64,000 bases of DNA from Lutimaribacter_A marinistellae (GCF_042648365.1 NZ_JBHRXI010000001.1:186001-250000), one strand, 5' to 3'; shown: positions 1 to 8,482, counted from the first letter of the stretch. Program-made: numbers and translations. The notes: generated by a model not told the origin, from the sequence alone.

Positions 1-570
1 GGTGGTGGGCAGATCGATCACCTGCGCGCCCAGATACTCGGTGAAAAAGGCGTTATAGACGGCGTTCCCGCGCAGCTTCAGCCCCGAAACGTCCAGGTTG
101 CCGTCTGCATCAAGCTGGGGCTCGTTGCGGGTCCAGAGATTGTAGCAAACCCCGGAATCGAACCAGCCCAGGTATTTGACACCCATCTTTTCCTGGTGGA
201 TCTGGTCGAACAGTTCGATCCCTCCATTCTCGCGCGCCATGGCGGCAGGAATGTTCGACGCGACCAGCGCATCCTTTTCCGGCACGGTGCCCGCGTAGAA
301 AGAACCGGGGGTATAGACCATGTCCACAACGCCGTTGCGTACCGCATCCGGCTGCTGGAACATGCCGATGGCTTCGGGTCCGCCACGCACGTCGATCCGG
401 ACGACGCCCTCTCCACGTTCGTTCACCTTGTCGACGAACTCCAGAAAGCTCTTGGTGTAGATCAGCGTTTCGGGAAACGCATGCACGGCGCTCAGCGTGT
501 CCTCTGCCTGCGCCGCGGTCGTCAATGCCAGCAGGCCTGCGAAGGTCCCACCAATGGTCATCATTTTCAT
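1..570 (-). CDS. TRAP transporter substrate-binding protein (DctP type), 3' end outside window
   Basis: Periplasmic solute-binding component of a tripartite ATP-independent periplasmic transporter, which captures carboxylate-type solutes for the membrane QM subunits. The visible 190 residues begin with a signal peptide (MKMMTIGGTFAGLLALTTAAQA) and continue with family-typical text: a HAFPETLIYTKSFLEFVDKV segment, a G-G-P-E-A-I strand, and the Y-N-L-W-T-R-N-E stretch of the ligand-binding lobe. The start at 570 has a strong AAGGAG ribosome site. It lies 14 nt behind the LeuD-type gene on the same strand, so it is probably the fourth gene of the gntR-leuC-leuD operon and imports the substrate of the pathway. 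The C-terminal part and any dctQM genes are beyond position 1. Family call is firm; the ligand is unknown. Confidence 0.88.
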   Translation of the reverse strand, partial: MKMMTIGGTFAGLLALTTAAQAEDTLSAVHAFPETLIYTKSFLEFVDKVNERGEGVVRIDVRGGPEAIGMFQQPDAVRNGVVDMVYTPGSFYAGTVPEKDALVASNIPAAMARENGGIELFDQIHQEKMGVKYLGWFDSGVCYNLWTRNEPQLDADGNLDVSGLKLRGNAVYNAFFTEYLGAQVIDLPTT

Positions 571-584
571 TATATCACTCCTTG

Positions 585-1220
585 TTATGTGCCGCGGTTT
601 TCATCCGCCGGTCGTTCGCTGTTTGATTTCTTGATTCCACCCGGGCCGAACACCCAAGGGGCAGCTTTCGCGCGGCCCGCGCGAAAAGTCCTTATTTCGT
701 CAAGATTGGCGCGGGTCAGGTCGATGTCGTCCCACCCGTTCACCAGCTTTTGCCGCCACATATCGGGCAGGGCAAAACCGTATTCGCGCCCGTCAATGAA
801 CAGGCTCCCGGCCTGCAGGTCGACACTCGCCTTGACCTTGCCGGTCCCGATGATGCTCAGTATCTCGTCGGCCTGCTCCACCGCGGCGGGCAGCAGCCCG
901 TTATTCACCGCGTTTCCGGCAAAAATATCGGCAAAACTCTCGGCAATGACGAGACGAATCCCGGCATCCACCAGGGCATAGACCGCCGCCTCCCGCGAAG
1001 AACCGCAGCCGAAATTGGGCCCGGCCACAAGCACGCTGGCATCGACGTGGCGATCCAGTGGAAACTCTTCGGCGCCGTCACGCAGATCGGCGAACAGGAA
1101 ACCGCCATATCCTTCGGCCCGACTGGCCGACATGAATCGGGCCGGGATGATCTGGTCCGTATCGACGGACGCGCGCGGCAGGGCTATGGCGAAACCTTCA
1201 TGCGTGCTCCAACCCGCCAT
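585..1220 (-). CDS. LeuD-type hydro-lyase small subunit (3-isopropylmalate dehydratase-like, probably catabolic)
   Basis: Small (swivel) subunit of an aconitase-superfamily hydro-lyase, 211 aa, close to the size of E. coli LeuD. The core GPNFGCGSSRE motif and the following SFADIFAGNAVNNGLLP segment are clear. The classic leucine-pathway string REHAPWAL reads REAAVYAL here, so the histidine that follows the substrate-binding arginine is replaced. The ATG at 1220 overlaps the leuC-type stop by one base (TGATG), so translation is coupled. Its position next to a GntR regulator, TRAP uptake protein and divergent hydantoinase genes argues for a catabolic role, such as hydrating an alkyl-maleate, rather than leucine synthesis. 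I infer that role from context; the fold assignment is certain. Confidence 0.85.
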   Translation of the reverse strand: MAGWSTHEGFAIALPRASVDTDQIIPARFMSASRAEGYGGFLFADLRDGAEEFPLDRHVDASVLVAGPNFGCGSSREAAVYALVDAGIRLVIAESFADIFAGNAVNNGLLPAAVEQADEILSIIGTGKVKASVDLQAGSLFIDGREYGFALPDMWRQKLVNGWDDIDLTRANLDEIRTFRAGRAKAAPWVFGPGGIKKSNSERPADENRGT

Positions 1221-2617
1221 CACGCGCACCCCTCCAGATACTGCCGCGCATCCGTCAGTCGGCCGGTTACTGCGGCTGCGGCAACCATGACGGGTGACAT
1301 CAGATGCGTTCGTGCGCCCCTGCCCTGACGGCCCCGAAAGTTGCGGTTCGTGGACGAGGCACAGCGTTTTCCGGGACCGACAACATCCCCGTTCATGCCA
1401 ACGCACATCGAACAGCCCGACGCGACCCAGTCGAGCCCCGCGTCTGTGAAAATTCGGTCGAGACCCTCTTTCTCGGCCTGCGCGCGCACCAGCATGGAAC
1501 CGGGCGACACCAGGCCCGGAACACGTGCCTTGCGCCCTTTCAGCACCCCGGCCGCGGCGCGCAGATCCTCGATCCGCGCGTTGGTGCATGAACCAAGAAA
1601 CACCTGGTCGACCTCTACCGTGTCGAGCCGTTGGCCGGGCCTCAGCCCCATGTATTCCAGCGCGTCACGCACGGTGTCGGCTTGTGCCCCGCCCAGCGCG
1701 TCCGGGTCCGGAACAGTTCCGGTAATCGGCAGCGCCTGATCCGGTGTCGTACCCCAAGTAACCGTCGGCGCGATCTCGGCGGCATCGATCTCCACTTCGC
1801 GGTCGAACACGGCATCCCGGTCCGAAACCAGCGTCCGCCATGCGGTTACGGCGCTGTTCCAGTCGGATCCGTCAGGTGCGTATGGGCGGCCCTTGACATA
1901 TTCAAACGTCACATCGTCTGGCGCCACAAGCCCGAACCGCGCGCCGCCCTCGATGGACAGGTTGCACAGCGTCATGCGCCCCTCCATCGACAGGGCCCGT
2001 ATGGCAGAGCCCGCGTACTCGACGGCATGGCCCGTCGCAGCCCCGGTACCAAGGCGCGCGATCCAGTGCAGCGCGATATCCTTCGCGGTGACCCCAAGCG
2101 GCAGTCGCCCTTCCACCTGTATCCGCATGGATTTCGGACGCGTTGCACGGATGGTCTGCGTGGCCAGGACATGCGCGACCTGCGTGGCCCCGATGCCGAA
2201 GGCCAGCGCGCCGAACGCCCCGTGGGTCGAGGTATGGCTGTCACCGCAGTTGATCGTCAGCCCCGGCAGGGTCAGCCCCTGCTCGGGCCCGATCACGTGA
2301 ACGATGCCCTGCCGCGGGTCGCGCAGCCCGAATAGCTGGATACCGTGTTTGCCGGTATTCTCCTCCAGTCGGGTCAACATCTTGGCAATATCGGGATCGG
2401 CAATCGTGTCTCGGTTGCGCGTAGGCGCATAATGATCTGCCACGCCAAATGTCAGGCTCGGCTCTGCCACCGGCAATCCACGCTCATCGAGCTTGGCAAA
2501 GGCGTGGTGGGATCCCTCATGCACCAGGTGCCGGTCGACCCACAGCAAAGAGGTACCGTCCGCCTCCACCCGCACCTCGTGCGCATCCCAAAGCTTGTCT
2601 ACCAGGGTGCGGCTCAT
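1220..2617 (-). CDS. LeuC-type hydro-lyase large subunit (aconitase family, probably catabolic)
   Basis: Large [4Fe-4S] subunit that partners the LeuD-type protein; 465 aa, the size of E. coli LeuC. It keeps the DRHLVHEGSHHAF N-terminal motif, the CGDSHTSTHGAFGALAFGIG catalytic block, and the cluster ligands in VFLGSCTNARIEDLRAA and SGCSMCVGMNGD, followed by RCASSTNRNFRGRQGRGARTH. Everything required for reversible hydration/dehydration of a malate/maleate-type acid is present. The ATG at 2617 overlaps the gntR stop by four bases (ATGA). Sequence alone cannot separate isopropylmalate isomerase from a citraconate or dialkylmaleate hydratase. The catabolic neighbours favour the latter. Confidence 0.87.
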   Translation of the reverse strand: MSRTLVDKLWDAHEVRVEADGTSLLWVDRHLVHEGSHHAFAKLDERGLPVAEPSLTFGVADHYAPTRNRDTIADPDIAKMLTRLEENTGKHGIQLFGLRDPRQGIVHVIGPEQGLTLPGLTINCGDSHTSTHGAFGALAFGIGATQVAHVLATQTIRATRPKSMRIQVEGRLPLGVTAKDIALHWIARLGTGAATGHAVEYAGSAIRALSMEGRMTLCNLSIEGGARFGLVAPDDVTFEYVKGRPYAPDGSDWNSAVTAWRTLVSDRDAVFDREVEIDAAEIAPTVTWGTTPDQALPITGTVPDPDALGGAQADTVRDALEYMGLRPGQRLDTVEVDQVFLGSCTNARIEDLRAAAGVLKGRKARVPGLVSPGSMLVRAQAEKEGLDRIFTDAGLDWVASGCSMCVGMNGDVVGPGKRCASSTNRNFRGRQGRGARTHLMSPVMVAAAAVTGRLTDARQYLEGCA

Positions 2618-3417
2618 GTGGCACCGCCTTCGGGCAGTTGCTCGCCCACGACGGCCTCCCAATGCCGGGCGTCATCACTGCCAACCCGGTTGAGCGACAT
2701 TTCCAGCTTAAAGCGGTCGGACCGGTACAGCGCAGAAAGATATTCGACCGCGCGCCCGTTTTCGTCCCGCACGATTCGGCGCAGTGACAGCAGCCCGGCG
2801 CCGGTCGACACCTCAAGCGCCCTTGCCACCTCGGGCGAGGCGAGTGTTGCGCTTACCGTCTGATGCGCCGACTCCACCACCACGCCGGACCGTTCGAGCA
2901 GCTGGTACAGCGGCACGCTGGCCAAATCGGCCTCGGAGTAGTTGCTGGCGATATCCTCAGGCACATAGGTCGTGAGGTGAGAGAACGGCTGCCCCTCGGC
3001 CGATCGGACGCGTACCGCGATCTGCACCCGCTCATTTGGGCCGATCCCCATTTCCTGCGCGACAGTCGCAGGAGGGGCATCATAGGAAAAAGACAGTAAC
3101 CGCACCGAATGCTGGCCCATGCGCACCAGTTGCGGAATCAGGGTCGTCAGATCCGCGGACATCGCCTGGTCGGCACCGGTGCTGGCCACCCGCGTACCGC
3201 TGCCGGCGCGCCGATCGATCAGACCATCGGCCGCCAGCGAATCCAGCGCCCTTCGCACCGTGACACGGCTCACATCGAATTGCTCGGCCAGCCGTTTTTC
3301 ACCGGGCAGCATGGCACCGGGTGGAAACTGCCCCGACGAAATCTCGTCGCGCAGCAGCAGATAGACCCGCCGGGCCTTCCCACCTTCCGGTAAAATGGGG
3401 CGCACAGTCTCGCTCAT
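2614..3417 (-). CDS. GntR-family transcriptional regulator, HutC/UTRA subfamily
   Basis: Ligand-responsive DNA-binding protein of 267 aa. Residues about 15-80 form the GntR winged helix (LLRDEISSGQFPPGAMLPGE, LAEQFDVSRVTVRRALDSLAADGLI). Residues about 100-255 form a UTRA ligand-binding domain, the HutC-type effector fold. It is the first gene of the leftward leuC-leuD-dctP operon and faces the six-gene hyu operon across 140 bp that carry inverted repeats. By family behaviour it most likely represses both arms until a pathway metabolite binds UTRA. The effector is unknown. Confidence 0.9.
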   Translation of the reverse strand: MSETVRPILPEGGKARRVYLLLRDEISSGQFPPGAMLPGEKRLAEQFDVSRVTVRRALDSLAADGLIDRRAGSGTRVASTGADQAMSADLTTLIPQLVRMGQHSVRLLSFSYDAPPATVAQEMGIGPNERVQIAVRVRSAEGQPFSHLTTYVPEDIASNYSEADLASVPLYQLLERSGVVVESAHQTVSATLASPEVARALEVSTGAGLLSLRRIVRDENGRAVEYLSALYRSDRFKLEMSLNRVGSDDARHWEAVVGEQLPEGGAT

Positions 3418-3557
3418 CGAACCTCCAATTCAGGCCAGAGGCTAACCGGTCCGAAAAAGAACGCAAGAAATTTGTATCATTCACCGGTCAAAAAATGTTC
3501 TTTTGATATACCCAAAGCTGTACTATCAAAAATACAAGTTGGGATGAGGAGACTCCG
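3418..3557. promoter_or_regulatory. Divergent control region of the catabolic island, with inverted repeats
   Basis: This AT-richer 140-bp gap separates gntR from the rightward operon. It contains a perfect 8-bp inverted repeat, TTTTGATA at 3501-3508 and TATCAAAA at 3524-3531, whose arms are centred 23 bp apart. A second imperfect pair is TTTGTAT at 3471-3477 and ATACAAG at 3532-3538. These are plausible operators for the adjacent GntR regulator. The rightward gene has a GAGGAG ribosome site about 9 nt before its ATG. I could not assign convincing -35/-10 boxes. Confidence 0.5.
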
Positions 3558-4115
3558 ATGCCGGTGATCGAACTGCACCTTCTGGACGGCTACGATGACA
3601 AGGCAAAGACCCGCCTTGGCGAGGCTCTGACCGATGCCGTCCGGCTTGTCGTCCCGGCCGATCCCGATGCCGTTACCGTCATGATTCATGAGCGCAGCCC
3701 CTCGCAATACATGCGCGGGCGCCAGCGGCGCGAGGGCGCGCCAGCCCTGCCAGACCCTGCGCGAATTGTCCGCGCCTATCTGGACGCGATGGAGGCGCGC
3801 GACCTCGATTCGGCGCGCGCGCATCTGGCCTCTGGCTTCACGATGACCTTTCCGGGGAGCGGTCCGATGACCACCCTCGAGGAACTGATCGAATGGTCGC
3901 GCCCGCGCTACCAGAAGATCGGCAAGACCTATGACGCGTTCGAAACCTGCCCGACACCCGGGCCCGCCGTGGTCTATTCCCGCGGAACGCTGCACGGCAT
4001 ATGGCCGGACGGCACACCGTTCGAAGGCATCCGGTTCATCGACCGTTTCGAGTTGGAAAACGGAAAAATCACACGACAGGACGTATGGAACGACATAGCG
4101 GAGGTGCGCGCGTGA
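3558..4115 (+). CDS. Fusion of a 4-oxalocrotonate-tautomerase-like domain with a SnoaL-like domain
   Basis: 185-aa protein with two recognisable parts. Residues 1 to about 60 resemble the 4-oxalocrotonate tautomerase family: Met is followed by Pro-2, the catalytic base of that family, then VIELHLLDGYDDKAKTRLGE and a PDAVTVMIHERSPSQYMRG strand. Residues about 66-185 resemble a SnoaL/NTF2-like cone (RIVRAYLDAMEARDLDSARAHL, then a beta-rich tail with GIRFIDRFELENGKITRQDVW). It opens the six-gene catabolic operon and its stop overlaps the HyuB start. It could isomerise an enol/keto or double-bond position in a ring-opened intermediate. The domain calls rest on motifs; the substrate is unknown. 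Confidence 0.7.
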   Translation: MPVIELHLLDGYDDKAKTRLGEALTDAVRLVVPADPDAVTVMIHERSPSQYMRGRQRREGAPALPDPARIVRAYLDAMEARDLDSARAHLASGFTMTFPGSGPMTTLEELIEWSRPRYQKIGKTYDAFETCPTPGPAVVYSRGTLHGIWPDGTPFEGIRFIDRFELENGKITRQDVWNDIAEVRA

Positions 4116-5809
4116 GCGACCAGGGGCTCGACCCGATCACACTGGCGGTTTTGGCCGGACGGATGGAACAGATCGCAGACGAGATGGACGCGACGCTGTT
4201 CCGCTCGGCTTTCAACCCGATCATTGCCGAGGCGCATGATGCCAGCCATGGGCTGTATCACGCGGAAACCGGCGACACGCTTGTACAGGGCAAGTCCGGG
4301 CTACCGATCTTTGTCGGCGTGATGTCCTTTGCCGTGCGTGCCGTTATCGACAAGGTCCGCGCCAGCGGCATTGCGCCCAAGGATGGGGACATCTGGATAT
4401 TTAATGACGCTCATCTGGGCGGCACCCACCTGAACGACATGCGGCTGGTCAGGCCTTACTTTCGCAATGGCGAGTTGTTCTGCTGGCTGGCTTCCGTCGG
4501 GCATTGGCATGATCTAGGTGGCGGCGCGCCTGGAAACTACAACCCGGCAGCCAAGGACGCCTTTCAGGAGGCGTTTGTCCTGCCACCGGTCCTGTTGTCG
4601 CGCGCCGGCGAGATGGATCAGGGCATCCTCGACATCATTCTGCGAAACACCCGCCTGCCCCAGTCGGCAGAGGGGGACCTGAACGGCCAGTTGGGTGCGC
4701 TCGATCTGGGTCACAAGCGGATGGAAGAGCTGCTGGATGAATACGGTGCCTCTACCGTGGCCGCCGCTCTCGACGCGCTTTCGGTCCGTGCCGAAACACT
4801 GATGCGCGCCGAGCTGGAGGCTCTGCCCGATGGCCGATGGGAGGCCGAGGATTTCCTCGACAATGACGGCATCACGGACGAGCCGCTGGCAATCCGCGTC
4901 GCGTTGGAAATCAAGGGCGGCCGGATGACGCTCGATTTCGCGGGAACCGCCCCGCGCTGCCAGGGCCCGGTGAACATCGCCCTGCCCACTGCGGTGGCCA
5001 CGGCTTATGTCGCGATCAAGCACATCTTTCCTACCCTGCCCGCGAATGCCGGTGTCATGCGCCCGATCGAGGTCAAAATCCCGGAAGGCTCGCTGCTGTC
5101 GGCCGAGTTTCCGGCGCCAGTGGGTGGATATACCGAAACCATCTTGCGCATGATCGACGTGATTTTCGCGGCAGCGTCGCAAGCTGCACCCGACCGGGTC
5201 GTCGGCAACGCCTATGGCACGATCAACGCCCTTTCCATCGCGGGACGGCGGTCGAACGGTCAGCCTTGGGTGATGTTCTCGTTTTACGGGGGCGGGCATG
5301 GCGGGTCATCGGAATCCGACGGGCTCAACCATGGCAGCGCACCGATTTCGACCGCGACGATCCCGCCGATGGAAATACTCGAAGCCGCCTACCCGGTGAT
5401 GTTTCGGCAGTGGGCGCTGCGTCCGGATTCCGGCGGCGCGGGTCGCCATCGCGGCGGGCTGGGCGCTGTCTACGAGATCGAGGTGCTCGAGGATAACGGG
5501 GCCGAGGTGTTCCTCTTCGGCGAGCGTGGGCGGCACGCGCCCAAGGGCGTGGCGGGCGGCGGCGAGGCCGCGTTGAACCGCTTTTCCTATGAAACCGACG
5601 ATGGCTGGGCGCGCCCGCCAATGGTGTCCAAGATGCGGGGAATCCAGTTGCACAAGGGACAGGCAGTTCGCCTCGAAACGCCGGGCGGGGGCGGGTACGG
5701 GCCAGCATCGGAGCGTGACCCCGAAGCCGTGGCACGCGATGTCGAGCGTGGCTTGATGAGCAAGTCAGAGGCCGAACGTCTTTATGGCTGGACCGGAGGT
5801 GCGGCATGA
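4112..5809 (+). CDS. hyuB: Hydantoinase/oxoprolinase B subunit (HyuB family)
   Basis: 565-aa subunit of an ATP-dependent amide-ring hydrolase or carboxylase of the N-methylhydantoinase, 5-oxoprolinase and acetophenone carboxylase superfamily. Diagnostic stretches are LDPITLAVLAGRMEQIADEM at the N-terminus, DIWIFNDAHLGGTHLNDM, and FYGGGHGGSSESDGLNHG followed by RPDSGGAGRHRGGLG. A GTG start at 4112 is chosen: it overlaps the previous stop as GTGA, follows a GGAGG site, and places the conserved family text at the N-terminus. The stop overlaps hyuA by four bases. B preceding A and tight coupling imply a stoichiometric complex. The ring substrate cannot be read from sequence. Confidence 0.9.
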   Translation: MSDQGLDPITLAVLAGRMEQIADEMDATLFRSAFNPIIAEAHDASHGLYHAETGDTLVQGKSGLPIFVGVMSFAVRAVIDKVRASGIAPKDGDIWIFNDAHLGGTHLNDMRLVRPYFRNGELFCWLASVGHWHDLGGGAPGNYNPAAKDAFQEAFVLPPVLLSRAGEMDQGILDIILRNTRLPQSAEGDLNGQLGALDLGHKRMEELLDEYGASTVAAALDALSVRAETLMRAELEALPDGRWEAEDFLDNDGITDEPLAIRVALEIKGGRMTLDFAGTAPRCQGPVNIALPTAVATAYVAIKHIFPTLPANAGVMRPIEVKIPEGSLLSAEFPAPVGGYTETILRMIDVIFAAASQAAPDRVVGNAYGTINALSIAGRRSNGQPWVMFSFYGGGHGGSSESDGLNHGSAPISTATIPPMEILEAAYPVMFRQWALRPDSGGAGRHRGGLGAVYEIEVLEDNGAEVFLFGERGRHAPKGVAGGGEAALNRFSYETDDGWARPPMVSKMRGIQLHKGQAVRLETPGGGGYGPASERDPEAVARDVERGLMSKSEAERLYGWTGGAA

Positions 5810-7875
5810 GCGGCAAACGCATGATTGGCGTCGATGTCGGCGGCACCTTCACCGATGTATTCTTCCTCGACGAAGCCGCGGGAACCGCGCGTGTCGCAAA
5901 GGTTCCGACGACCCGTCCCGATCAATCGGGCGGCTTCCTCGAAGGGATACGCCGCGAGACGCAGGACCTTTCGGGCGTAAGTGCCGTCATCCACGGCACC
6001 ACCGCCGGAACCAACGCGCTGCTCGAACGCAAGGGCGCCCGGATCGGGGTAATCACCACCCAGGGGCTGCGCGACGTGCTTGAGATGCGGCGCCGTGACC
6101 GGCCACGAACCTGGGGGCTGCGAGGGGAATTCACCCCTGTCGTGCCACGCGACCTGCGCATCGAAGTGCCCGAGCGTACACTGGCCGACGGAACCATCCG
6201 GGTGCCTGTCGACCTCGACGCTGTAAGAGCGGCCGCTCGAACCCTTCTCGACAGCGGATGCGCCGCAGTGGCGGTGCTATTCGCCAATTCCTACGCCAAC
6301 CCCGAAAACGAACAACGCGCGGTAGGAGTCCTCAAGGACCTCTGGCCCAACCCGCACGTGTCATCTTCTTCCGAGATCCTGCCCGAGATACGCGAGTTCG
6401 AACGCTTTTCGACGACGGCTCTGAACGCCTATCTTCAGCCCGAAGTGTCCGGCTACCTGAAACGGCTGGAGGACGCGCTTCTTGCCAGCGGGTTCGGCTC
6501 GGAATTCATGATCGTGCAGTCGAATGGCGGCGTGATGGGCGTCGACACGGCTTGCCGGCTTCCGGTGCGCACGGCGCTGTCCGGCCCGGCCGCAGGCGTG
6601 ATCGCGGCCGGCTATATCGCGGGCGAGGCGGGCTATCCCGATGTCATCACAGGCGACATGGGCGGAACAAGCTTCGATGTTTCGCTGATCGCCGATGGCC
6701 GCTCGATGCTGGCCCCGCAGACATCGATCGATTTCGGCATGGTCGTTCGGACCCCGATGATCGAGATCACCACGATCGGCGCGGGTGGCGGATCGATCGC
6801 CTGGGTCGATAAGGGCGGTTTGCTGAACATCGGCCCCGAAAGCGCGGGATCGACCCCCGGTCCCGTCGCCTATGGGCAAGGTAACGACCGCCCGACAGTC
6901 ACTGACGCCAATATCGTGCTGGGCCGTATCGACCCGGACAATCCCATCGGCGGCAAGCTCGACCGTCTGGATGTAGAGGCTGCGGGCCGCGCCATCGACC
7001 ACCATGTCGGAGAGAAACTGGGCCTTTCGACGGTTGCAGCGGCCGAAGCGATCCTGAGGGTTGCAAACAGCCGCATGGCGGGCGCGATCCGCCTTGTTTC
7101 GATCGAGCGCGGCTTCGACCCCAAGCGGTTCGCCTTCATGCCCTTTGGCGGCGGTGGCGCGCTTCATACCGGGGCTATGATGGCAGAGGTCGGGATCGGC
7201 CGCGCCATCGTGCCGCGTTACCCCGGCGTGACCTCGGCCATGGGCTGCGTTATCGCCGATATGCGGCAGGACTTCGTCCAGACGATCAACGCCACGGTCG
7301 ACACGCTCGATACCGCGGCACTGCAAAGCTTCATGCAGGATCACGTGGATACCGGGATGAAGATGCTGGACGCGACCGAAACCCGCTTCGAAGCGCGCGA
7401 AACGCTGTTTGAGCTGGACATGGCCTATGTCGGGCAGACCCATACCGTCGCCGTCCCGATCCCTGTCACGGTGACGGACGGGCAGGTCACCGCCCCCACC
7501 GTTGACGAGGTGGCCAAGGCGTTCGACACCGCCTATCACGCGGCTTATGGCAGGTTGCTGTCCAGCGGGACCCGGCGGATCATGAACCTGCGCAGCGCAG
7601 TGATCGGCAAGCGACCCAAGTTCGACCTGACCACCCTCGCACCCGAAGGCGGCAGCATCGACGCCGCCCGCAAGGGCACGCGCAAGGTGCATTTCGGCGA
7701 TGCCTGGCACGACACGCAGATCTATGACCGCCTGGCCATTCCGGTCGGCGCACAGATCGACGGTCCGGCGATCCTCGAGCAGGCAGATACGACGGTTCTT
7801 ATCGAACCCGATCTGACCGGCCATGTTGACAGGTTCGGCAACACAATCATCACGCGGAAGGCTGATCATGGCTGA
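5806..7875 (+). CDS. hyuA: Hydantoinase/oxoprolinase A subunit (HyuA family)
   Basis: 689-aa ATP-binding partner of HyuB. The actin/HSP70-like phosphate motif IGVDVGGTFTDVFFLDE is at residues 7-23, HGTTAGTNALLERKGARIG follows near residue 65, and GDMGGTSFDVSLIADGRS is near residue 285. A C-terminal beta-rich region (from about residue 520) completes the family architecture and the length is typical. The ATG at 5806 overlaps the hyuB stop and follows GGAGG. Known relatives use ATP to open N-methylhydantoin or 5-oxoproline, or to carboxylate ketones. In this operon, opening a cyclic amide or imide before dicarboxylate breakdown is the simplest inference. Confidence 0.92.
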   Translation: MSGKRMIGVDVGGTFTDVFFLDEAAGTARVAKVPTTRPDQSGGFLEGIRRETQDLSGVSAVIHGTTAGTNALLERKGARIGVITTQGLRDVLEMRRRDRPRTWGLRGEFTPVVPRDLRIEVPERTLADGTIRVPVDLDAVRAAARTLLDSGCAAVAVLFANSYANPENEQRAVGVLKDLWPNPHVSSSSEILPEIREFERFSTTALNAYLQPEVSGYLKRLEDALLASGFGSEFMIVQSNGGVMGVDTACRLPVRTALSGPAAGVIAAGYIAGEAGYPDVITGDMGGTSFDVSLIADGRSMLAPQTSIDFGMVVRTPMIEITTIGAGGGSIAWVDKGGLLNIGPESAGSTPGPVAYGQGNDRPTVTDANIVLGRIDPDNPIGGKLDRLDVEAAGRAIDHHVGEKLGLSTVAAAEAILRVANSRMAGAIRLVSIERGFDPKRFAFMPFGGGGALHTGAMMAEVGIGRAIVPRYPGVTSAMGCVIADMRQDFVQTINATVDTLDTAALQSFMQDHVDTGMKMLDATETRFEARETLFELDMAYVGQTHTVAVPIPVTVTDGQVTAPTVDEVAKAFDTAYHAAYGRLLSSGTRRIMNLRSAVIGKRPKFDLTTLAPEGGSIDAARKGTRKVHFGDAWHDTQIYDRLAIPVGAQIDGPAILEQADTTVLIEPDLTGHVDRFGNTIITRKADHG

Positions 7876-8482
7876 GAGCTTCGACCCACGGCGCGCGGCG
7901 CTTTTGACGATCGACCTGCAAAATGACTTCCTGCACCCCAAGGGCGCCTATGGCCGCGCGGGCCAGGGTTCACCGGAAATCGCTGCGCTGCCTGATCGCA
8001 TCCGTCCGTTGCGCGACGCGCTGCGGGCGGCGGGCGGAACCTATGTCTCGGCCCAGTTCACGCTTGTGCCGGGTCCGGGGGGCGAGCCGCTGATCGCACC
8101 GCATCTCAAGGCGCTGCGCCCCTTCCTGACCAAGGGCGATTTCGCACCGGGCGAATTCGGCCACCAGTTGGTCGATACGTTGGCCCCCGCCGATTACACC
8201 GTCGAAAAGGTCGCCTATTCGGCCCTGTACCAGACACGCCTGGAATACATCCTGCGCGCGCTCGACATCGACACCCTGATCATTGGCGGGATCGTGACGA
8301 ATGGCGGCGTTGCTTCGACGGTTCGGGACGCGCATCTGCGCAATCTGCATACGATCCTGCTGACCGATGGCTGTGCCGCCTTCAATCCCGAGGTTCACGA
8401 TGCCACGTTGATTTCACTCCGATCGCTTGGGCCGCAGATGACTTGCGCCGAGGCGACAGCCATGCTGGAGGGTGCGGCATGA
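7868..8482 (+). CDS. Isochorismatase-fold hydrolase lacking the catalytic cysteine
   Basis: 204-aa cysteine-hydrolase-superfamily protein. The aspartate-bearing strand AALLTIDLQNDFLHPKGAYG (residues about 10-29) and the lysine in FLTKGDFAPG are present. The nucleophile segment, usually T-N-x-C-V-x-x-T-A, reads GGIVTNGGVASTVRDAH here, so glycine replaces the cysteine. PhzD-type isochorismatases share this replacement and act on a vinyl ether without a thiol. Classical amidases of the family need the cysteine. The gene overlaps hyuA by 8 nt and the lyase gene by 4 nt. It is therefore an operon enzyme, but probably not a simple maleamate or carbamoyl amidase. Confidence 0.85.
   Translation: MAESFDPRRAALLTIDLQNDFLHPKGAYGRAGQGSPEIAALPDRIRPLRDALRAAGGTYVSAQFTLVPGPGGEPLIAPHLKALRPFLTKGDFAPGEFGHQLVDTLAPADYTVEKVAYSALYQTRLEYILRALDIDTLIIGGIVTNGGVASTVRDAHLRNLHTILLTDGCAAFNPEVHDATLISLRSLGPQMTCAEATAMLEGAA

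Noticed and set aside
585..2617. Calling the LeuCD-type genes the leucine-biosynthetic leuC and leuD
   Set aside because: Context (GntR regulator, TRAP uptake, hydantoinase operon) and the altered LeuD motif point to another substrate, so the gene symbols were withheld. Confirmation needs a second leuCD elsewhere.
6361..7941. 526-codon open frame antisense to hyuA
   Set aside because: It mirrors a well-supported HyuA gene, and its translation is rich in His/Arg/Gly/Asp without any family motif. Long antisense frames are expected in GC-rich DNA with codon bias.
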